Part shown: positions 21,775 through 31,469 of the stretch, in pieces
Numbering within the stretch: the first letter of the stretch is position 1
Layout of the letters: every line of letters begins with the position of its first letter
NCBI RefSeq assembly: GCF_036898095.1
Contig: NC_090759.1
Location: 20,620,620 to 20,684,619 of the forward strand
DNA length: 64,000 nucleotides
Direction of reading: 5' to 3'
Source: Palaemon carinicauda
Lineage: Eukaryota > Arthropoda > Malacostraca > Decapoda > Palaemonidae
The notes under the pieces: generated by a model
The model's database searches: none
What the model was told of the DNA's origin: nothing
Seen by the model: only the letters and a program-made list of their open reading frames with translations
Made by a program: the position numbers and the translations under genes

Positions 21775-24330
21775 ATGTCTGACCCTTCTCAAGTCCCCAA
21801 GTACAGGAAATGTAGCGCTAGGGACTGTTCAAGGCGTCTTCCGAAGGCCTCTATCGATCCGCACACCGTTTGTTCCAATTCTAGGGGTAAAGCCTGTCAA
21901 TTGGAAGATCGATGTGAGGAATGCGCTGGGCTTTCGGAATTCGGGTTTCAAGAATTCCTGAAATATGCACGTAGGCTAGAGAAGGATAGGCTCAGGAGGA
22001 GTTCGTCTCGCTCTATTGATTTTTCCTCTCCCCATGCCCCTCAACCTATTCCTTCCCCTGTAGTGGTTGCACCCGACCCCCCTGCTAGCTCTCATCAACC
22101 TTCAATGGCGGATATGATGCGTGCCATTCAGGCTCTAGGTGAGAGAGTCGAGTCATTGGCTAATGACCGCAATCAACTCATGGCTGATGTCAGGGAGTTG
22201 AAAGGTAAAAGTGCAGTGGGAAGTGAAGTGAGTGTCAGTGCAGTGAAAAGTGTCAGTGTTACGCATGAGGGTGCGTCTGTTCGTGCCTGTCGTCCTCCCA
22301 GTCCGGGACCTCTTGCAAGCTCCCAAGCCCAGGGGAGAAGCAATGTCGTACGACCAAAGGGTTCGACAGGCTTTAATCAGCGTACAGACGTACCCTCCGT
22401 GGTTTCGGACGTATCTTACCGAGATCGTCCCACCCACAAGAAGACGAGTGAGCCCATTTTGTCCTCGTCTGTGGAAGAGGTTTCTAGACAGAAACGATGG
22501 ACCAAGGTCTCACGGCCTCTTAAGCGTAAGGTCCCTTCCGAGCTAGTCCAACGGCCCAGGTGTAGCCACTGGGTCAGTTCGGACTCGCTGCAGTCCTCCG
22601 ACGACTGCACACTTCCCAAGAGAGGCAAAGTGGTACCGCAACAGGCAGTAACTCCGTCTGTTGCCGCACCCGCTGTTTTAGACCCTCAGTCTCAACGGAC
22701 AGTAGCTCCGTCTGTTGCCGCTTTTGTAGACCCTAAGTGGTCTTTACTGCAGTCTATGCAGACTCAGTTAGCTGCGGTTATGCAGGAGTTTCGTGCGGAG
22801 AAGGTTGACACTGCTCCCGTTAGCCTACAGCCTGCCACGGTTGTGCGCCCAGCTCACGCTGAGGCTGCCTGCTCCCACACTCCGGCTGCGGAGAAGGTTG
22901 ACGCTGCACCCGTTAACCTACTACCTGCCACGGTTGTGCGCCCAGCAGACGCTGAGGCTGCCTGCTCCCACACTCCGGCTGTGAGAGCTCCTCCACCCAT
23001 GCGCAGTCGACCCTGCCAGACGCATGCTGACTCCCACAGACGCACGGAGCACTCCGTTGCCGTGCGTGAACTACCACAACAACAGGAGGGTGGAGTTAGG
23101 CTGCCGTGTTTTGACGCGGTGCGTCAGCCTCCGCAACCCACGGTGGTCTCCGCTATCCATCCACAGTCGGGTGTAGACTCTTTGCGCACCCACTCAGCTT
23201 TGGTTGTTGCCAGTTCTCAGACTGACCAACAGTGGCATGATGTTGGGTCCAGTGCAGCCACGCATGCACCCGTGCTGCCGGACTCAGCCGTCCAGCCCAC
23301 TCCGTTGCCTCTTCCTCCTCAACATTCAGACGATGGTATCTCTGATGATGACGAAGCTGCACATCTTGACGACCAACACTCCGACATCGAAGAACCCAAG
23401 ACCACGCCTCCCTCCTTAGACTTTAGGAAAGTGCTTGCGCTCTTTAAGGATTTGTATCCAGACCAGTTTGTGTCTGCAGCACCACGCTCACCTCCCTCTG
23501 AGTTCGCTTTAGGCATGCAGTCAGCAGCTCCTGCCTTTACGAAGCTCGTACTCGCTCGCTCGTCCAAGAGAGCTTTAAGGGTACTGGGAGAGTGGTTGCA
23601 GTCTAAGAAGCAGTTGGGAAAGACTTCCTTCATGTTTCCCCCGGTCAAGCTTGCTTCCAGATCTAGCGTCTGGTATGCCACGGGAGAAGTTCTCGGCTTG
23701 GGAGTTCCTGCCTCTGCCCAGGGCGACTTCTCAAGTCTAGTAGACTCTCCCCGCAGGCTGGCTATGAGACGCTCCAAGATTTGCTGGACCCCTTCGGACA
23801 TGGACCATCTTATGAAGGGAGTTTTCCGCGCTTTCGAGGTCTTTAACTTCCTGGACTGGTGTTTGGGAGCATTGGGCAGGAAGACCTCCCCTTCGGATAA
23901 GGAAACTTCCTTGCTCATCATGTCCTGCATGGACAAAGCCATTCGGGATGGTTCTAGTGAGCTTGCGGCTTCTTTCGTGTCTGGGGTACTCAAGAAGCGA
24001 GATCACCTTTGCTCCTTCTTATCAGCTGGAGTCACCCCATGTCAAAAGTCGGAGCTGATGTTCGCTCCACTCTCTAAGTGTCTCTTCCCTGAAGAGTTGA
24101 TCAAGGAGATTGCTGCCTCCTTGATCCAGAAAGACACCCATGACCTGGTGGCGTCATCCGCACGCAAAGTCACACCTTTGCCCTCCGTACCTAGACCTAG
24201 GATGGACACGCCAGCTTCAAGGTTCATCCCGCCCTTTCGTGGCAGAGCCTCCAGCAGAGGAGGTGCTCGTGCCGGAAGTCAACGTGGGAGCAAAAAGAAG
24301 GGTTCCAAGTCCTCTAGAGGCAGAGTCTGA
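21775..24330 (+). CDS. DIRS copy E Gag-like protein
   Basis: An open frame of 851 codons from ATG 21775, in a reasonable start context. Gag is the presumed RNA-binding/capsid protein of the element. The N-terminus is cysteine-rich (KCSARDCSRRL, DPHTVC, RGKAC, RCEEC; residues about 12-55), a pattern shared with copy F and suggestive of metal binding. A coiled-coil-like stretch (MMRAIQALGERVESLANDR) lies at residues 113-131. The centre (residues about 300-420) has internal duplications, including two copies of a unit of about 31 residues. The C-terminal third (residues about 540-800) contains GEVLGLGVPASAQGDF, conserved in copy D, and ends in a basic RG/GS-rich tail fit for binding RNA. The stop overlaps the start of the RT frame. 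No premature stop is visible. Confidence 0.85.
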   Translation: MSDPSQVPKYRKCSARDCSRRLPKASIDPHTVCSNSRGKACQLEDRCEECAGLSEFGFQEFLKYARRLEKDRLRRSSSRSIDFSSPHAPQPIPSPVVVAPDPPASSHQPSMADMMRAIQALGERVESLANDRNQLMADVRELKGKSAVGSEVSVSAVKSVSVTHEGASVRACRPPSPGPLASSQAQGRSNVVRPKGSTGFNQRTDVPSVVSDVSYRDRPTHKKTSEPILSSSVEEVSRQKRWTKVSRPLKRKVPSELVQRPRCSHWVSSDSLQSSDDCTLPKRGKVVPQQAVTPSVAAPAVLDPQSQRTVAPSVAAFVDPKWSLLQSMQTQLAAVMQEFRAEKVDTAPVSLQPATVVRPAHAEAACSHTPAAEKVDAAPVNLLPATVVRPADAEAACSHTPAVRAPPPMRSRPCQTHADSHRRTEHSVAVRELPQQQEGGVRLPCFDAVRQPPQPTVVSAIHPQSGVDSLRTHSALVVASSQTDQQWHDVGSSAATHAPVLPDSAVQPTPLPLPPQHSDDGISDDDEAAHLDDQHSDIEEPKTTPPSLDFRKVLALFKDLYPDQFVSAAPRSPPSEFALGMQSAAPAFTKLVLARSSKRALRVLGEWLQSKKQLGKTSFMFPPVKLASRSSVWYATGEVLGLGVPASAQGDFSSLVDSPRRLAMRRSKICWTPSDMDHLMKGVFRAFEVFNFLDWCLGALGRKTSPSDKETSLLIMSCMDKAIRDGSSELAASFVSGVLKKRDHLCSFLSAGVTPCQKSELMFAPLSKCLFPEELIKEIAASLIQKDTHDLVASSARKVTPLPSVPRPRMDTPASRFIPPFRGRASSRGGARAGSQRGSKKKGSKSSRGRV

Positions 24331-26389
24331 CTGCCATCCTCTTCAGACAGCAGTGGGAGCCAGGCTCAAGAACTACTGGCAGGCCTGGGAGAACAGGGGC
24401 GCAGACGTACAGTCTGTGAAGTTACTCAGAGAGGGGTACAAGATTCCATTCTTACGCAAGCCCCCTCTAGCAACGACTCCCATCAACCTCTCTCCCAGGT
24501 ACAGAGAGGAGGAAAAGAGGCTAGCTTTACAGCAAGAGGTGTCTCTCTTACTACAAAAGGGAGCGGTAGTCATAGTCCGGGACCATCAATCCCCGGGCTT
24601 CTACAACCGCCTCTTCTTAGTGCCGAAGAAGACAGGAGGGTGGAGACCGGTGCTAGACGTCAGTTCTCTGAATGTCTTTGTCACAAAGCAGACGTTCACC
24701 ATGGAGACGACAAAGTCGGTTCTAGCATCGGTCAGGAAGGAAGACTGGATGGTCTCGTTAGACCTAAAGGACGCGTATTTTCACGTCCCCATCCACCCAG
24801 ATTCCCAACCTTTTCTAAGGTTCGTTTTCGGGAAGGTCGTCTACCAGTTCCAAGCCCTGTGCTTTGGCCTAAGCACGGCACCTCTAGTTTTTACCAAACT
24901 GATGAGGAATATTGCCAAATTCCTACACTTAGCAAACATCAGAGCCTCCCTCTATTTGGACGACTGGCTTTTAAGAGCTGCGTCAAGTCGTCGCTGTCTG
25001 GAGAATCTACAGTGGACTCTAGATCTGACCAAGGAATTGGGTCTCCTGGTCAATATAGAAAAGTCCCAACTCGTCCCATCCCAAACTATAGTTTACCTAG
25101 GAATGGAGATTCAGAGTCAAGCTTTTCGGGCTTTTCCGTCGGCCCCCAGAATCAATCAAGCCCAAGAATGCATCCAGTCCATGCTGAAGAAGGACCGGTG
25201 TTCTGTCAGACAGTGGATGAGTCTGATAGGGACGCTTTCATCACTGGACCAGTTCATCGCGTTAGGGAGACTTCACCTTCGCCCCCTTCAATTTCACTTA
25301 ACTGCTCACTGGAGAAAGGACAAGACGCTAGAAGCGGTCTCAGTTCCTGTTTCCGAGAAGATGAAGTCGTCACTGACTTGGTGGAAGAACAACATTCTCC
25401 TCAGGGAAGGTCTGCCACTGGCTGTTCAGACCCCCGACCACCTTCTCTTCTCGGACGCATCGGACACGGGCTGGGGTGCGACGTTGGACGGTCGGGAATG
25501 CTCGGGCACGTGGAATGCGGTTCAAAGCGAGTTACACATCAACTGCAAGGAGCTACTGGCAGTTCATCTGGCCTTGAGAAGCTTCAAGTCCCTCCTTCTA
25601 GGCAAGGTGGTGGAGGTGAACTCCGACAACACCACAGCACTGGCGTACATCTCCAAGCAAGGAGGGACTCATTCGATGAAGTTGTACGAGATCGCAAGGG
25701 ACCTCCTCACCTGGTCAAGAGATCGAAACATATCCCTTGTAACGAGGTTCATTCAAGGCGACATGAATGTCATGGCAGACCGCCTCAGCCGGAAGGGTCA
25801 AATCATCCCAACAGAGTGGACCCTTCACAAGAATGTATGCAACAAACTATGGGCATTGTGGGGCCAACCCACCATAGATCTGTTTGCAACCTCGATGACC
25901 AAGAGGCTCCCAAATTATTGCTCACCGATTCCGGACCCAGCAGCTGTTCACATAGATGCCTTTCTTCTGGATTGGTCCCATCTAGACCTTTATGCGTTCC
26001 CCCCGTTCAAGATTGTCAACAGAGTACTGCAGAAGTTCGCCTCTCACGAAGGGACAAGGTTGACGTTGGTTGCTCCCCTCTGGCCCGCGAGAGAATGGTT
26101 CACCGAGGTACTGCAATGGCTAGTAGACGTTCCCAGAACACTTCCTCTAAGAGTGGACCTTCTGCGTCAGCCGCATGTAAAGAAGGTACACCCAAGCCTC
26201 CACGCTCTTCGTCTGACTGCTTTCAGACTATCGAAAGACTCTCGAGAGCTAGAGGCTTTTCGAAGGAGGCAGCCAGAGCGATTGCTAGAGCTAGGAGGAC
26301 ATCCACTCTCAAAGTCTACCAGTCGAAGTGGGAAGTCTTCCGAAGTTGGTGCAAGTCCAAATCAGTATCCTCAACCAGTACCTCTGTAA
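24140..26389 (+). CDS. DIRS copy E RT-RNase H-Dam-like methyltransferase polyprotein
   Basis: Open frame of 749 codons overlapping the end of gag, so translation may need frameshifting, reinitiation or an alternative start. RT occupies roughly residues 130-370: LFLVPKKTGGWRPVLD fingers, SLDLKDAYFHVPI with the first catalytic Asp, CFGLSTAP, and YLDDW with the Asp pair. RNase H spans about residues 440-560 with LFSDASDTGWG, NCKELLA, NSDNTTA and ADRLSR. The following domain (about 575-660) reads TIDLFATSMTKRLPNYC, DAFLLDW and YAFPPF, then LVAPLWPAREWF. This matches the Dam-like adenine methyltransferase domain known in DIRS1-type elements, with FPPF in place of the usual NPPY-type box. All expected RT and RNase H catalytic acids are present. 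The last 270 bp overlap the recombinase. Confidence 0.93.
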   Translation: MTWWRHPHAKSHLCPPYLDLGWTRQLQGSSRPFVAEPPAEEVLVPEVNVGAKRRVPSPLEAESDCHPLQTAVGARLKNYWQAWENRGADVQSVKLLREGYKIPFLRKPPLATTPINLSPRYREEEKRLALQQEVSLLLQKGAVVIVRDHQSPGFYNRLFLVPKKTGGWRPVLDVSSLNVFVTKQTFTMETTKSVLASVRKEDWMVSLDLKDAYFHVPIHPDSQPFLRFVFGKVVYQFQALCFGLSTAPLVFTKLMRNIAKFLHLANIRASLYLDDWLLRAASSRRCLENLQWTLDLTKELGLLVNIEKSQLVPSQTIVYLGMEIQSQAFRAFPSAPRINQAQECIQSMLKKDRCSVRQWMSLIGTLSSLDQFIALGRLHLRPLQFHLTAHWRKDKTLEAVSVPVSEKMKSSLTWWKNNILLREGLPLAVQTPDHLLFSDASDTGWGATLDGRECSGTWNAVQSELHINCKELLAVHLALRSFKSLLLGKVVEVNSDNTTALAYISKQGGTHSMKLYEIARDLLTWSRDRNISLVTRFIQGDMNVMADRLSRKGQIIPTEWTLHKNVCNKLWALWGQPTIDLFATSMTKRLPNYCSPIPDPAAVHIDAFLLDWSHLDLYAFPPFKIVNRVLQKFASHEGTRLTLVAPLWPAREWFTEVLQWLVDVPRTLPLRVDLLRQPHVKKVHPSLHALRLTAFRLSKDSRELEAFRRRQPERLLELGGHPLSKSTSRSGKSSEVGASPNQYPQPVPL

Positions 26390-27286
26390 CTCAGATAGCT
26401 GACTTCCTGTTATACCTAAGGAAGGAAAGATCCCTTTCAGCTCCCACGATCAAGGGTTACAGAAGCATGTTGGCAGCAGTCTTCCGTCACAGAGGCTTAG
26501 ATCTGTCCAACAACAAGGATCTACAAGACCTCCTTAAGTCTTTTGAGACCACGAAGGAGCGTCGGTTGGCCACACCAGGTTGGAACTTAGACGTGGTACT
26601 AAGATTCCTTATGTCAGCAAGGTTCGAGCCACTTCAATCAGCCTCTTTTAAAGATCTCACTTTGAAAACTTTTTCTCGTCTGCTTAGCAACAGCTAAAAG
26701 AGTCAGTGAGATACACGCCTTCAGCAGGAACATTGGATTTACATCTGAAACGGCTACATGTTCCTTACAGCTTGGTTTTTTAGCCAAAAACGAACTTCCT
26801 TCTCGTCCTTGGCCGAAATCGTTCGAAATTCCAAGCCTTGCTAGTTTGGTTGGAAATGAACAAGAAAGAGTACTGTGCCCAGTAAGAGCTCTTAAGTACT
26901 ATTTGAAACGGACTAAGCCATTACGTGGACAATCAGAAGCTTTATGGTGTGCCATTAAGAAACCTTCTTTACCAATGTCGAAGAATGCAGTTTCTTATTA
27001 TATCAGACTTTTAATTCGAGAAGCTCATTCCCATCTGAATGAGGAGGACCATGCTTTGCTGAAGGTAAGGACACATGAAGTTAGAGCTGTCGCAACTTCA
27101 GTGGCCTTCAAACAAAACAGATCTCTGCAGAGTGTAATGGATGCAACCTATTGGAGAAGCAAGTCAGTGTTCACATCATTTTACCTTAAAGATGTCCAGT
27201 CTCTTTACGAGAACTGCTACACCCTGGGACCATTCGTAGCAGCGAGTGCAGTAGTGGGTGAGGGCTCAGCCACTACATTCCCATAA
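26116..27286 (+). pseudogene. DIRS copy E tyrosine recombinase, single frameshift
   Basis: Starts with ATG 26116 (MASRRSQNTSSKSG), overlapping the methyltransferase end in another frame. The core-binding domain lies at about 26280-26600 (VYQSKWEVFRSW, IADFLLYLRKERS, IKGYRSML). At about 26669, in a T-run, the reading frame slips and terminates at 26697. The next frame continues with ATAKRVSEIHAF (catalytic arginine), RTHEVRAVATS near 27070 (H-x-x-R) and VFTSFYLKDV near 27170 (catalytic tyrosine), then the stop at 27286. DIRS recombinases insert the circular element DNA. All four signature residues are intact, so this one slip is the only visible reason the element would be non-autonomous. A sequencing error in the T-run is possible. 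Confidence 0.9.
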
Positions 27287-27687
27287 TCCCATAACCTTTT
27301 TTAATCTTTCTCTTGAAATGCTTTTTATTGTTGTTTTTTGGGTTGTCTGGAAGGCTAAGAAGCCTTTCGCATCCTGGTTGATTTGGCGGGTGGTCAAATT
27401 CTTTCTTGAGAAGCGCCTAGATTAGAGGTTGTGATGAGGTCCTTTAGTATGGGTTGCAGCCCTTCATACTTCAGCTCCTAGGAGTCGCTCAGCATCCTGT
27501 GAGGATCGCGAGGCTCAGTAAGGAAGACGTACTTAAAAAGGCAGAGTAATTTTTCAAGTCGACTTCCTTACCAGGTACTTATTAATTTTGTTTGTTATTT
27601 TGAATAACTGCTAAAATGAAATACGGAATACTTAGCTCTTAAGGTTAACATATATGCTGGTCTCTACCCACCCCCCTGGGTGTGAAT

Positions 27688-27776
27688 CAGCTATATGATC
27701 ATCGGGTAAGTTTAATATTGAAAAATGTTATTTTCATTAGTAAAATAAATTTTTGAATATACTTACCCGATGATCA
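27688..27776 (+). repeat. DIRS copy E internal complementary region (ICR)
   Basis: Bases 27688-27724 are the exact reverse complement of the left outer end (21396-21432). Bases 27727-27776 are the reverse complement of the right outer end (27971-28022). Read together they equal the joined ends of a circular form, as in the published DIRS replication model. Confidence 0.93.
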
Positions 27777-27826
27777 TAAATTAAAGGACCCACCCTTCCT
27801 CCCCAATAGAGACCCAGTGGACCGAG

Positions 27827-28022
27827 GAGAAAATTGGTTCTGTGTTGACATAGAGTACTTGAGTACCTACTTGACAGATGGCGCTGTTGATGTACACCCC
27901 CACCTGTATAGCGATCGCTGGCGTATTCCGCCCGTAGGTTTTTCTGTCGGGCAGCAGAGCTGACAGCTATATGATCATCGGGTAAGTATATTCAAAAATT
28001 TATTTTACTAATGAAAATAACA
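27827..28022 (+). repeat. DIRS copy E right inverted terminal repeat
   Basis: Reverse complement of the left repeat over about 158 bp (27827-27985), then an outer end specific to the right side (GTATATTCAAAAATTTATT). Together with the second half of the ICR it also forms a 290-bp inverted-repeat structure with arms of about 50 bp. Confidence 0.9.
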
Positions 28023-28699
28023 TATTTAATTAAAGGATTATTAGTATAAGGAACTTTTATCCTTTTAATAGTTTTCTTGAGGTAATCTTCAATCTGTTTG
28101 CAAAGATTAACTAGCGTTCAGTTGTTACGCAGTTATCAGTATTTACAATAGTACAATATTTCGTAGAGATTTTTATGAATAGTGCATTCTTCTTACGTCT
28201 CAAGTTTTTTAGTTCTACTATATAAAAGGAACATTTTATTTTTAAATTAATTGATCCTGTCAGTATTTTTCCTTAGTCAGAGATTAAAGGAAGTTAAATT
28301 TCACTTGATGTTAATACGAATCGATGTAGAGCACGATTTTATGTATCGTTGTTTCCTTAGTGGAATACTAAGTTTGTTCGTATATTAAGTGTAAATGCTC
28401 CAATAAATCAAGTGATGATTCATCTCTTATTGGAATTCCTTAATTTAAGGGTTTATTTTATTTTATAAATATTATACCTATTAAGGTAATATTTAATGTT
28501 TAATATTTAATTTTTTGCTGCATTTATATGGGATTCAGTGACTTTTCATTCCCATTCGAACAATTGGGAGAGTTGTAAGTCTCAATTTAAGAGTTCATTT
28601 CGTTTGAGAGAACGTATACTTTAGTTTTCAAATGATTGTGAAACTTTCATTTTAACAAAGAATAGAAGGACAATTTTAGTGTTAAATTACTCAGTGAAT

Positions 28700-30610
28700 T
28701 TTATTCAGTAGAGAGTGCTTCTATTCGGACCTGTCGTTATCCTAGTCTTAGACCTCTGTCAAGCTCCTGGGAGGGGAGAAGTTAAGTCGAACGACGAAAG
28801 GAATCGAGAGGGTAGCCAAGCGCTAGTCTTTTAAGACCCGAACAGAAGTCCTCTTGAGCGCAGAATGCTCACCCTCGTTATATATAGAGCGAGGTATTAA
28901 TGTCAAATATTACTGTATGCGCGCTTTTCAGGCGCTTAGCTGAAAACAAAATTAGATTCGTTCTGCGTATTTACGTTTCAAACCACAGCTCTCGTTGATG
29001 ATACAGTCTTATCGACCGGCTGTTGATGGTGAGCCTGGGCGTTAGTCTTCGGTGGTAGACCCGTTGTCGCACAGGCGGCCTGTTGTCTCTGGGACCGACG
29101 TGATATCGCAAAGGTGGTCTCCCAGTTTCACTGTTCAGCGGCGTGTCGATGTAGATTTGTCTCGGCAGAGGTCTGTTTCACAGCAACTATTAAAAGATGC
29201 AGACAGCCGATTGTCAGTTTAAGCTTGATAATGTTCGCCAAATGACAGGCGCGAGGCGCAAGCGGAGCCTGAGCGGAAGCGTGACGAGGCTCAGAAGTTG
29301 ATTAATGAAGGCGCTGAGTGTTGACGGCAGCGCCAGGCAGGCGCCAAGCGCCACCGTGGCGACCCATGCCAGTCGATTCACGAGTGTGCAGAGCGCCAGC
29401 GTGAGCAGCGGCGGTAGCGCGAATATCACGTGAGCGCGGCGCGCCAGGACGAGGCGGAGCGCCAGCGCCAGCTAGATTTATTCTATTATAAAATCAATTA
29501 TGACAGCAAACCAAGGCTAGTGGCTGTCCATTGGATGTAGATATGGAACAACGCAAGCGCGCCCATGTTACCACTGATGTGCCTGCATAGCTCCAATCTC
29601 TGATTTGTTAGAAGTAGACCCGGATGAGGTTCTCTCTCACGAGGATCAATTGGAGAATATCTCTGAGAGAAAGGAAGCGAAACCACCTCAACATTCGGGG
29701 AAAAAAAAATAATGCTAGTCTTCTCGGAATTTTTTTTATTTTCAGACTATTTTACACCAGTTACTCCGCGATCTCCCCCTTAGGCAAGGCAGTGGAGACT
29801 TCCTTCTATGCAAAATGGCGCTTTCCCGCTCTTATAAGAGAGTATTGAAATTAATGAGAGCATGGATGGGTTTAAGAAAAGCTCTGGACAGGACATGCTT
29901 CGCTTTTCCACCAGCCGAGTTCGCTTCTAAGTCGAACATTTGGTATGAGACGGGGGAAGTCTTGGGTTTGGGAGTTCCGGCGTCTGCGCAGGGAGACTTC
30001 GCAAACCTGGTAGATTATTCCTGTCGCCTGGCCATGAGAAGGGATAGACTGTAGTGGTCAATGTCGGAGTTTGACCAACTCTTGAAAGGATAGTTCAGAG
30101 ACTTGAGGTATTTAATTTACTTGACTGGTCACTGGGAGTCTTAAGCAGAAGAGTAACCGAGATGAAGGACACGGACACAAGTAGTCTTATCCAACTTATG
30201 TCTTGTATAGACAGGGCAGTCAGGGATGGTTCTAACAAGCTGGCTGCTTTACTTACTGCAGGAGTTATAAAGAAAAGAGCTACTTTGTGTTCCTTCCTTT
30301 CTGCGGGCGTCACTCCATGTTAGAGATCGGAGTTGCTTTTGCGCCCATATCTTCGGCTCTTTTTCCGCAGGATTTAGTTAAGGAAGTGCCTGCAAATTGG
30401 GCTCAGAAGGCTACTCAAGCTTTGGTTACTAAAACAGTCTGTAAGGTTTTACCTACGCCCTTCTCTTCTCGTAGAACTAAGGAGGAACATCATATTCTCC
30501 TTTTGCCCAGCCTTTTCGAGGTAAACCTATAGGGAGAAGTTCTTTCAAACTGGAGGCAAGGAAGCAAAGGAAAAGAGGAGTCAAGCCTAGTCAAGGCAGG
30601 GTCTGACTGC
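28700..30610 (+). pseudogene. DIRS copy D Gag remnant
   Basis: Aligned in order with copy E Gag. 28735-28800 parallels E 22290-22350. A GCGCCA-rich degenerate tandem stretch lies at 29190-29480. The capsid-like domain near 29815-30050 reads ALSRSYKRVLKLMRAW, then CFAFPPAEFASKSNIWYETG and GEVLGLGVPASAQGDF, nearly identical to E. The segment near 30315-30450 parallels the E C-terminus. Stops and frame changes are frequent. The strong conservation of GEVLGLGVPASAQGDF suggests a structural role. Confidence 0.82.
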
Positions 30611-31000
30611 TCTCCCCTTCAAGCAGCAGTGGGAGCTGGGCTAAACAGCTTCTGGCAGCCCTGGGAAAAGAAGGGAATGGACCCTTGGTCCGTACGTTGT
30701 CTATTTAATCAGAGCACAGCTTCAATCGGATGACGTTCGACATTCTTCCTGTCTTCTAGACTAGGAAGGTAATTGTTATGTAGGCACACGAACAGAACTT
30801 GCTCTCACAGCAGGTGTGTTGCGATTCTTAAATGAGAAGCAATCGAGTGTGTTTTTTCTTCCATGAGAGGACCGGAAGTCAGAAGAATCATATATAATTC
30901 TGGCTCTTCCTCTGGAATCTGAAGCACAGTCAGGGAAGACAGAGTTTGTCCTCTTAGAAGGTCGCAAAACCTAGACTTGGTCATGGTGACATTAAAAGAC
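30611..31000 (+). pseudogene. DIRS copy D RT N-terminal remnant
   Basis: 30611-30660 (CTCCCCTTCAAGCAGCAGTG, then GGAGCTGGGCTAAACAG) matches copy E at 24338-24370, where the RT region begins. The rest is decayed and is cut off by the gypsy-like element at about 31001. No catalytic motif remains on this side, and RT sequence is not clearly recognisable on the far side of that insertion. Confidence 0.6.
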
Positions 31001-31008
31001 GGTCATGG

Positions 31009-31334
31009 TGACATTAAAAGACTTGGCTGCTGCTACCCAAGCTTTATTCAACTTAAACTTCAGTAGATTATTCCCTGAAACAATCATGAACATAATTAGC
31101 AGACCCCATAATAAATGTAATACAAACTATGGAAGATCCTCAAAGTAAATCTAATTAAACCAAATAGATACAAATGGAATAAACAAAAGGAAATATATAA
31201 GAAACAGAGAATTACTTGATAAGTTGCTTTGACTGTCCCTCCATCAGGTAAGTAAACAAAGTATGAAAAGATCACCAGACAAATGGTTCAGAGTGAGGTA
31301 TGAAAGAGCTAAAAGACAAAATAATATTATAACA
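31009..31334 (-). repeat. 3' LTR and adjacent polypurine tract of the gypsy-like element
   Basis: Matches 35058-35383 over its whole length. On the element strand it runs TGTTATAATATT...AATGTCA. Immediately upstream on that strand, at 31346-31335, is AAAGGGGAAGAA, a polypurine tract that would prime plus-strand DNA synthesis. AATAAA within AGTTTAAGTTGAATAAA may serve as the polyadenylation signal. Confidence 0.92.
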
Positions 31335-31469
31335 TTCTTCCCCTTTAAATATAAAATTGGTTACATCACTTCATAAGTAATCAATCCCACCCATATCGGT
31401 CCTGAGCCCTCGACACCTGGGTTGATCTATGTACTGGAGGTGATGCAGCCTCTGTTCTAATTTCAGCTT

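Larger units (their letters stand above)
21396..28022 (+). mobile_element. DIRS copy E, nearly intact autonomous element
   Basis: E is a complete DIRS layout in 6.6 kb: left inverted repeat, gag, RT-RNase H-methyltransferase, overlapping recombinase, ICR and right inverted repeat. The terminal repeats differ by only about two bases over some 158 bp, gag and RT are open throughout, and the recombinase has one frameshift. These point to a recent insertion. There is no clear target duplication, as expected for recombinase-mediated insertion. It sits in the leader of copy D. Confidence 0.92.

Noticed and set aside
23319..23993. 224-codon antisense frame within copy E gag
   Set aside because: It is a mirror of the well-supported sense Gag frame, with no motif or homologue among the other copies.
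21396..28022. Copy E as an LTR retrotransposon or virus
   Set aside because: The ends are inverted rather than direct repeats, and the element encodes a tyrosine recombinase instead of a DDE integrase and has no envelope gene.
27727..28022. Separate 290-bp MITE next to copy E
   Set aside because: It looked like a small transposon with inverted ends of about 50 bp, but the arms are the second half of the ICR and the right terminal repeat of E. The same arrangement occurs in J, B and H.
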